A stretch of 27,466 nt of DNA from Sulfurimicrobium sp964552675. GTDB lineage: Bacteria > Pseudomonadota > Gammaproteobacteria > Burkholderiales > Sulfuricellaceae. This document shows, piece by piece, positions 23,452 through 27,466 of this stretch; positions within the stretch are counted from its first letter, which is position 1; the number at the start of each line of letters is the position of its first letter. A model generated the notes under the pieces. That model was not told the DNA's origin and made no database searches. It worked only from the letters and a program-made list of their open reading frames with translations. The position numbers were made by a program, and so were the translations under genes. The DNA is taken from assembly GCA_964552675.1 (NCBI GenBank), contig CAZKHJ010000032.1:1-27466 (forward strand), in the 5' to 3' direction.

Positions 23452-23475
23452 AAATATTCCTCTTCTGCCTAGCGG

Positions 23476-23805
23476 TTAATCGCCAACCGTGACGGTTATA
23501 TGGCAAGTCGGTTTCAGGATGCGCGCACCACGGCCCTTGGCGCGAGCGCGGAAGCGCTTGAGCGTCGAACCTTCGTCCACGTAGATGGTTGCAACTTTCA
23601 GCTCATCAATGTCGGCACCTTCATTGTGCTCAGCATTGGCAATAGCCGACTCCAGAACCTTCTTGATAATTACTGCACCTTTTTTCGGGCTGAAGGTCAG
23701 GATATTCAAGGCACGCTCCACCGGCAGGCCGCGAATCTGGTCAGCAACCAGGCGGCCTTTTTGCGCCGAGAGACGGGTACCGCGTAATACAGCGCTTACT
23801 CTCAT
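23476..23805 (-). CDS. rplV: 50S ribosomal protein L22
   Basis: L22 extends a beta hairpin into the exit tunnel. The 109 residues begin MRVSAVLRGTRLSAQKGRLV and end with RAKGRGARILKPTCHITV, the hairpin and C-terminal signature. Of two adjacent ATGs the second, at 23805, sits six bases after AGGAG and gives the family start. Confidence 0.98.
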   Translation of the reverse strand: MRVSAVLRGTRLSAQKGRLVADQIRGLPVERALNILTFSPKKGAVIIKKVLESAIANAEHNEGADIDELKVATIYVDEGSTLKRFRARAKGRGARILKPTCHITVTVGD

Positions 23806-23814
23806 CATGTTCTC

Positions 23815-24090
23815 CTATTTCTTCGCCTTCTTGTCCGCGGCATGCCCCTTGAAGGTGCGCGTCAAGGAAAACTCACCCAACTTGTGACCCACCATGTTTT
23901 CATTAACAAAAACAGGAATGTGCTGTTTGCCGTTATGCACAGCGATGGTCAAACCGACGAAATCAGGAAGAACCGTGGAGCGGCGCGACCAAGTCTTGAT
24001 CGGGCGTTTGTCATGAGTCGCCCGTGCGGCATCGACCTTTTTGACCAGGTGCGCATCAACAAACGGGCCTTTTTTAATTGAACGAGCCAT
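23815..24090 (-). CDS. rpsS: 30S ribosomal protein S19
   Basis: S19 lies in the head and pairs with S13. The 91 residues begin MARSIKKGPFVDAHLVKKV and contain TWSRRSTVLPDFVG and MVGHKLGEFSLTRTF, both family signatures. It is five bases after rplB. Confidence 0.99.
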   Translation of the reverse strand: MARSIKKGPFVDAHLVKKVDAARATHDKRPIKTWSRRSTVLPDFVGLTIAVHNGKQHIPVFVNENMVGHKLGEFSLTRTFKGHAADKKAKK

Positions 24091-24095
24091 TGCTA

Positions 24096-24929
24096 TTACC
24101 TCTTATTCGAAGGACGACGACGCACAACCATATTCTGGGTACGCTTGTTCCGGCGTGTACGATAGCCCTTGGTTGGGGTACCCCATGGACTAACCGGGTG
24201 GCGGCCAGCGGCAGTCCGGCCTTCACCACCACCATGCGGATGGTCGACCGGGTTCATCACCACACCGCGAACCGTCGGGCGCACACCGCGCCAGCGCATC
24301 GCACCCGCCTTACCGATCGAACGCAGGCTATGCTCGGCATTGCCGACTTCACCGATCGTTGCCTTGCAGTCAACATGCACACGACGAATCTCACCCGAAC
24401 GCAGACGAAGCTGCGCATATGCGCCCTCGCGCGCCAGCAACTGGATAGAGGTACCAGCAGAACGGGCCAACTGCGCGCCCTTGCCCGGCATCATCTCGAC
24501 ACAGTGAATTGTCGTACCAACGGGGATATTGCGCAGTGGCAGCGTATTTCCCGGCTTGATCGGCGAATCGGAACCGCTCACCAACTGCATGCCAACGGCA
24601 GCACCCTTGAACGCAATAATGTAACGGCGCTCACCATCAAGGTAGCACAGCAACGCCAGATGCGCGCTGCGGTTCGGGTCATATTCCAGGCGCTCGATCT
24701 TGGCGGGGATACCATCCTTGTTGCGGCGGAAGTCGACAACACGGTAATGCTGCTTGTGACCACCACCCTGATGGCGCACCGTAATACGGCCATTGTGGTT
24801 GCGGCCCGCATTTTTCGACTGGCTTTCCAGCAATGGGGCATAGGGTGCACCCTTATGCAGGTCCGGATTGACGACCTTGATGACCGCACGCCGTCCGGCG
24901 GAAGTCGGTTTTACTTTAATCAGTGCCAT
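24096..24929 (-). CDS. rplB: 50S ribosomal protein L2
   Basis: L2 is needed for subunit joining and peptidyl transfer. The 277 residues include the OB and SH3-like domains and the conserved MNPVDHPHGGGEGR loop near the C-terminus, followed by PVSPWGTPTKGYRTRRNKRT. It lies ten bases after rplW. Confidence 0.99.
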   Translation of the reverse strand: MALIKVKPTSAGRRAVIKVVNPDLHKGAPYAPLLESQSKNAGRNHNGRITVRHQGGGHKQHYRVVDFRRNKDGIPAKIERLEYDPNRSAHLALLCYLDGERRYIIAFKGAAVGMQLVSGSDSPIKPGNTLPLRNIPVGTTIHCVEMMPGKGAQLARSAGTSIQLLAREGAYAQLRLRSGEIRRVHVDCKATIGEVGNAEHSLRSIGKAGAMRWRGVRPTVRGVVMNPVDHPHGGGEGRTAAGRHPVSPWGTPTKGYRTRRNKRTQNMVVRRRPSNKR

Positions 24930-24939
24930 ATCTGCTCTC

Positions 24940-25251
24940 CTACTCGCCAGCCATGAAATTAAGTTCCTGGCCCGGCTTCAGGGAAACATAAGCCTTCTTC
25001 CAGTCCTTGCGGCGGCCCATCATCTTGCCAAAGCGCTTCTGCTTGCCCTTGACGTTTGCCATCTGCACACCAGCAACCTCAACCTTGAACAGCAATTCCA
25101 CAGCAGCCTTAACCTCCGGCTTAGTAGCACTGCCCACCACACGGAGGACCACCTGCTGATACTTGTCAGCCACCATGGTGGCCTTTTCAGAAATTTGCGG
25201 CGCCAGAATGACTTGCATCAAGCGCTCTTGATTGGCGATATTCGCATTCAT
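24940..25251 (-). CDS. rplW: 50S ribosomal protein L23
   Basis: L23 is the docking site for trigger factor and SRP at the tunnel exit. The 103 residues begin MNANIANQERLMQVILAPQ and contain EKATMVADKYQQ and GRRKDWKKAYVSLKPG. Its ATG overlaps the rplD stop as ATGA. Confidence 0.99.
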   Translation of the reverse strand: MNANIANQERLMQVILAPQISEKATMVADKYQQVVLRVVGSATKPEVKAAVELLFKVEVAGVQMANVKGKQKRFGKMMGRRKDWKKAYVSLKPGQELNFMAGE

Positions 25252-25868
25252 CCCAGCATCTCCTCGAATTTCTTGACCGCACCGCGGGTCAGCAATACAT
25301 TGGGGAAGCGCACCAGATTAACCGGATCTGCATGCTGCGCCTCTACCACCAGAATATGCGGCAGGTTACGCGAGGACAGATAGAGATTCTCATCCACATC
25401 ATCAGTCACCACCAGAACACTGTCGTACCCCAAGGCTTTGACTTTTTGCGCCATCTGCTTGGTCTTGGGAGTATCGATCTTGAACTCCTCAACCACCTGC
25501 AGACGACCCAGACGCGCCAACTCAGAGAGAATTGCCTGCATCCCGGCACGGTGCATCTTCTTATTCACCTTGTGGGAGAAATTTTCATCCGGACTGTTCG
25601 GGAAAGTCTTGCCACCCCCACGCCACAGCGGGCTGGAAGCCATACCGGCACGCGCATTACCCGTACCTTTCTGGCGGAATGGCTTCTTGGTACTCTTCGC
25701 CACTTCGCTGCGGCCCTTCTGGGCACGCGTAGCCGTGCGCGCGTTAGCCATATAGGCAATCACGACCTGGTGCACCAAGTCTTCGTTGAACTCACGTCCA
25801 AATGCAACATCGGAAGCATTCACGCTCGCCGTTGCCTGACCTTGCTCATTAATTAGTTTCAGTTCCAT
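25248..25868 (-). CDS. rplD: 50S ribosomal protein L4
   Basis: L4 has a loop in the exit tunnel and in E. coli represses the S10 operon by transcription attenuation and translational control. The 206 residues begin MELKLINEQGQATASVNAS, with the tunnel loop KGTGNARAGMASSPLWRGGG. Its start overlaps the rplC stop by one base (TAATG), implying coupling. Confidence 0.99.
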   Translation of the reverse strand: MELKLINEQGQATASVNASDVAFGREFNEDLVHQVVIAYMANARTATRAQKGRSEVAKSTKKPFRQKGTGNARAGMASSPLWRGGGKTFPNSPDENFSHKVNKKMHRAGMQAILSELARLGRLQVVEEFKIDTPKTKQMAQKVKALGYDSVLVVTDDVDENLYLSSRNLPHILVVEAQHADPVNLVRFPNVLLTRGAVKKFEEMLG

Positions 25869-26512
25869 TATGCACCTGCCTTCACGCCGGGACGAATCAA
25901 CACATCGCCACCTTTAGAACCGGGAATCGCACCCTTGATCAACAGCAGCTGACGCTCTGCGTCAACGCGCACAATTTCAAGATTTTGCGTGGTACGACGA
26001 ACCGCACCAAGATGCCCCGCCATCCGCTTGCCGGGGAAGACGCGACCAGGATCCTGCGCCATACCGATGGAACCAGGGCTGTTGTGGGAACGGGAGTTAC
26101 CGTGGCTGGCACGGTTGGAACTGAAGTGGTGGCGCTTGATCGAACCGGAAAAACCCTTACCCTGAGTCGTTCCGGTCACATCCACCAACTGGCCAACCTG
26201 GAACAATTCGACGCTTACCGCAGCGCCAATAGCAAATTTAGCCAAATCGTCGGCGCTGGCATCAAATTCCTTGAGAGCACGACCGGCCTCAACACCCGCC
26301 TTGGCAAAATGCCCCGCTGCAGCCTTGGTGACACGACTCACACGGCGCTCGCCGCAGGTCAACTGAACTGCTGAATAACCATCCGTTGCCGGGGTTTTGA
26401 TCTGGGTCACACGGTTGCCAGACACATCGACCACACTCACCGGGACGCTGGTGCCGTCGTCAGTAAAGATGCGCGTCATGCCAACCTTGCGACCAATAAG
26501 TCCGAGGCTCAT
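25868..26512 (-). CDS. rplC: 50S ribosomal protein L3
   Basis: L3 is an early assembly protein reaching the peptidyl transferase centre. The 214 residues begin MSLGLIGRKVGMTRIFTDDG and contain SHGNSRSHNSPGSIGMAQDPG. The Gln in GMAQDPG aligns with Gln150 of E. coli L3, the residue methylated by PrmB. Two ATGs are adjacent; 26512 is used here because the spacing to AAGGA is better. It is the first gene after the promoter between rpsJ and rplC. Confidence 0.98.
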   Translation of the reverse strand: MSLGLIGRKVGMTRIFTDDGTSVPVSVVDVSGNRVTQIKTPATDGYSAVQLTCGERRVSRVTKAAAGHFAKAGVEAGRALKEFDASADDLAKFAIGAAVSVELFQVGQLVDVTGTTQGKGFSGSIKRHHFSSNRASHGNSRSHNSPGSIGMAQDPGRVFPGKRMAGHLGAVRRTTQNLEIVRVDAERQLLLIKGAIPGSKGGDVLIRPGVKAGA

Positions 26513-26620
26513 CATTATTTTCCTTAACTATGCCGATTACGATTGACCGGCGGTTTTAACAGCACACAGCCTTCAAAAACTTACAAAAGGCCGGGATACC
26601 ATTTTCCTGCAAAGAACTAT

Positions 26621-26663
26621 GCGGCTGAAAAAACCGCGAATTATACACGTTTTTTCCAGCCGC
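26621..26663 (-). repeat. Imperfect palindrome spanning the rplC promoter
   Basis: GCGGCTG plus a run of A and the matching run of T plus CAGCCGC form a 43-base inverted repeat. On the minus strand the arms are GCGGCTG-G-AAAAAA-CGTG and CGCG-G-TTTTTT-CAGCCGC around the loop TATAATT, giving 17 pairs with one single-base bulge on each side. No T tract follows the outer stem. The loop contains the -10 box of the rplC promoter. Confidence 0.75.
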
Positions 26664-26668
26664 AACAA
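26640..26668 (-). promoter_or_regulatory. Predicted promoter for rplC-rpsQ (S10 operon without rpsJ)
   Basis: TTGTTG (26663-26668) and a perfect TATAAT (26640-26645) on the minus strand are separated by exactly 17 bases. Transcription would start near 26633, leaving a leader of about 120 bases before rplC. In E. coli the S10 promoter lies before rpsJ instead. Whether this leader carries an L4-responsive attenuator cannot be told; a small GCCTT/AAGGC hairpin is visible in it. Confidence 0.75.
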
Positions 26669-26687
26669 ATATGCTTTACGTTATATC

Positions 26688-26996
26688 TTACAACTTGATT
26701 TCCACATCCACACCAGCAGGAAGATCCAGTTTCATCAAGGCGTCGACCGTCTTGTCAGTCGGATCGATGATATCCATCAGGCGCAGATGGGTACGGATTT
26801 CAAACTGGTCACGCGAGGTCTTGTTTACGTGCGGCGAACGCAGCACATCAAAACGTTCAATACGGGTAGGCAAGGGAACCGGGCCTCGAACTACTGCACC
26901 AGTACGCTTTGCTGTTTCCACAATCTCAAGCGCGGACTGATCAATCAAACGGTAATCGAACGCCTTAAGGCGGATGCGGATTTTTTGACTTTGCAT
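26688..26996 (-). CDS. rpsJ: 30S ribosomal protein S10 / NusE
   Basis: S10 is a head protein that also acts as NusE with NusB and NusG in antitermination. The 102 residues begin MQSQKIRIRLKAFDYRLID and contain VRGPVPLPTRIERFDVLRSPH. The ATG at 26996 has AGGA at good spacing; the frame extends eleven codons upstream without support. It lies 54 bases after tuf and is separated from rplC by 175 bases. Confidence 0.99.
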   Translation of the reverse strand: MQSQKIRIRLKAFDYRLIDQSALEIVETAKRTGAVVRGPVPLPTRIERFDVLRSPHVNKTSRDQFEIRTHLRLMDIIDPTDKTVDALMKLDLPAGVDVEIKL

Positions 26997-27017
26997 GATT
27001 TTCCTAAAGAACGTAAC

Positions 27018-27040
27018 GCAGCGGGACAAAGTCCCGCTGC
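27018..27040 (-). repeat. Perfect hairpin between tuf and rpsJ
   Basis: GCAGCGGGAC and GTCCCGCTGC pair perfectly over ten bases around a three-base loop. On the minus strand it is followed by GTTACGTTCTTT rather than a T tract, so at most a weak terminator. It lies about 20 bases upstream of the rpsJ start and could tune expression or mark an RNase cut site. Confidence 0.7.
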
Positions 27041-27050
27041 AATTGTTTAA

Positions 27051-27466
27051 TTACTCGATAACCTTTGCCACGACGCCGGCGCCGACAGTACGGCCGCCTT
27101 CGCGGATCGCGAAGCGCAGACCTTCTTCCATCGCGATCGGCTGGATCAGCGCTACCGTGATCGAGATGTTGTCGCCAGGCATCACCATTTCGGTGCCAGC
27201 AGGCAGTTCGATCGCGCCGGTCACGTCGGTGGTGCGGAAGTAGAACTGCGGACGGTAACCCTGGAAGAACGGGGTGTGACGGCCACCTTCATCCTTGGAT
27301 AGCACGTAGATCTCGGCAGTGAATTTGGTGTGCGGGGTGATGGAGCCCGGCTTGGCCAGCACCTGGCCGCGCTCGACTTCTTCACGCTTGGTGCCGCGCA
27401 GCAGTACGCCGACGTTGTCGCCTGCCTGACCCTGGTCCAGCAGTTTGCGGAACATTTCCACGCCAG
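27051..27466 (-). CDS. tuf: Elongation factor Tu, C-terminal part
   Basis: Only the last ~138 codons are in the window and the frame runs off the right edge. GVEMFRKLLDQGQAGDNVG, LLRGTKREEVERGQVL, KDEGGRHTPFFQGYRPQFYF and the terminal AIREGGRTVGAGVVAKVIE are classical EF-Tu domains II-III. EF-Tu brings aminoacyl-tRNA to the ribosome. The GTPase domain lies outside. Position before rpsJ is the usual str/S10 junction. Confidence 0.99.
   Translation of the reverse strand, partial: GVEMFRKLLDQGQAGDNVGVLLRGTKREEVERGQVLAKPGSITPHTKFTAEIYVLSKDEGGRHTPFFQGYRPQFYFRTTDVTGAIELPAGTEMVMPGDNISITVALIQPIAMEEGLRFAIREGGRTVGAGVVAKVIE

Noticed and set aside
1..27466. CRISPR arrays, insertion sequences, prophage genes, tRNA or rRNA genes
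   Set aside because: No direct-repeat array, transposase, integrase or cloverleaf sequence was seen; gaps between genes are too short to hold most of these.

Overview
This window is a stretch of ordinary chromosome from a bacterium, most likely a betaproteobacterium close to the Nitrosomonadales (Gallionella/Sulfuricella-like). Evidence for this is the complete S10-spc-alpha ribosomal cluster in beta/gamma order, infA lying between secY and rpmJ, tuf directly before rpsJ, and the uvrA / yajR-like / ssb group next to the ribosomal cluster. The assignment rests on gene order and protein character, not on a database search. I see no mobile element, CRISPR array, tRNA or rRNA. Coding density is very high, and no gap between genes exceeds about 170 bases.

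Layout. Positions 1-488 (+) hold the 3' end of a YgiQ-type radical SAM gene, which overlaps the next gene tail to tail. Positions 418-9281 (all -) form a run of metabolic and maintenance genes. In transcription order they are a YajR-like MFS exporter, ssb, an FmdB-type zinc ribbon protein, a DUF502 membrane protein, aspS, a rhodanese, a Nudix hydrolase (NudB-like), purC, purE, nadA and a uracil-DNA-glycosylase-like gene. uvrA (9345-12161, +) is divergent from yajR. It ends tail to tail, with interleaved stop codons, against a SAM hydroxide adenosyltransferase gene (12158-12886, -).

Positions 12989-27466 (all -) are the ribosomal superoperon. In transcription order it is tuf (partial), rpsJ | rplC-rplD-rplW-rplB-rpsS-rplV-rpsC-rplP-rpmC-rpsQ | rplN-rplX-rplE-rpsN-rpsH-rplF-rplR-rpsE-rpmD-rplO-secY-infA-rpmJ | rpsM-rpsK-rpsD-rpoA-rplQ, closed by a rho-independent terminator. 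The bars mark three gaps that each carry a convincing sigma70-type promoter with a 17-bp spacer. Two of these match the classical spc and alpha promoter positions of E. coli. The third, between rpsJ and rplC, sits inside a long imperfect palindrome and separates rpsJ from the rest of the S10 operon.

I found no clearly new multi-gene system. The best leads are: an AspRS with the His31/Gly82 pair of non-discriminating enzymes; a family-4-like uracil-DNA glycosylase with intact Fe-S cysteines but Gln in place of the usual motif-A acid; the palindrome-embedded promoter before rplC; read-through-only RNA structures before rplN; TTG start codons on rpsD and secY; and the SAM-destroying enzyme placed directly behind the ribosomal terminator.
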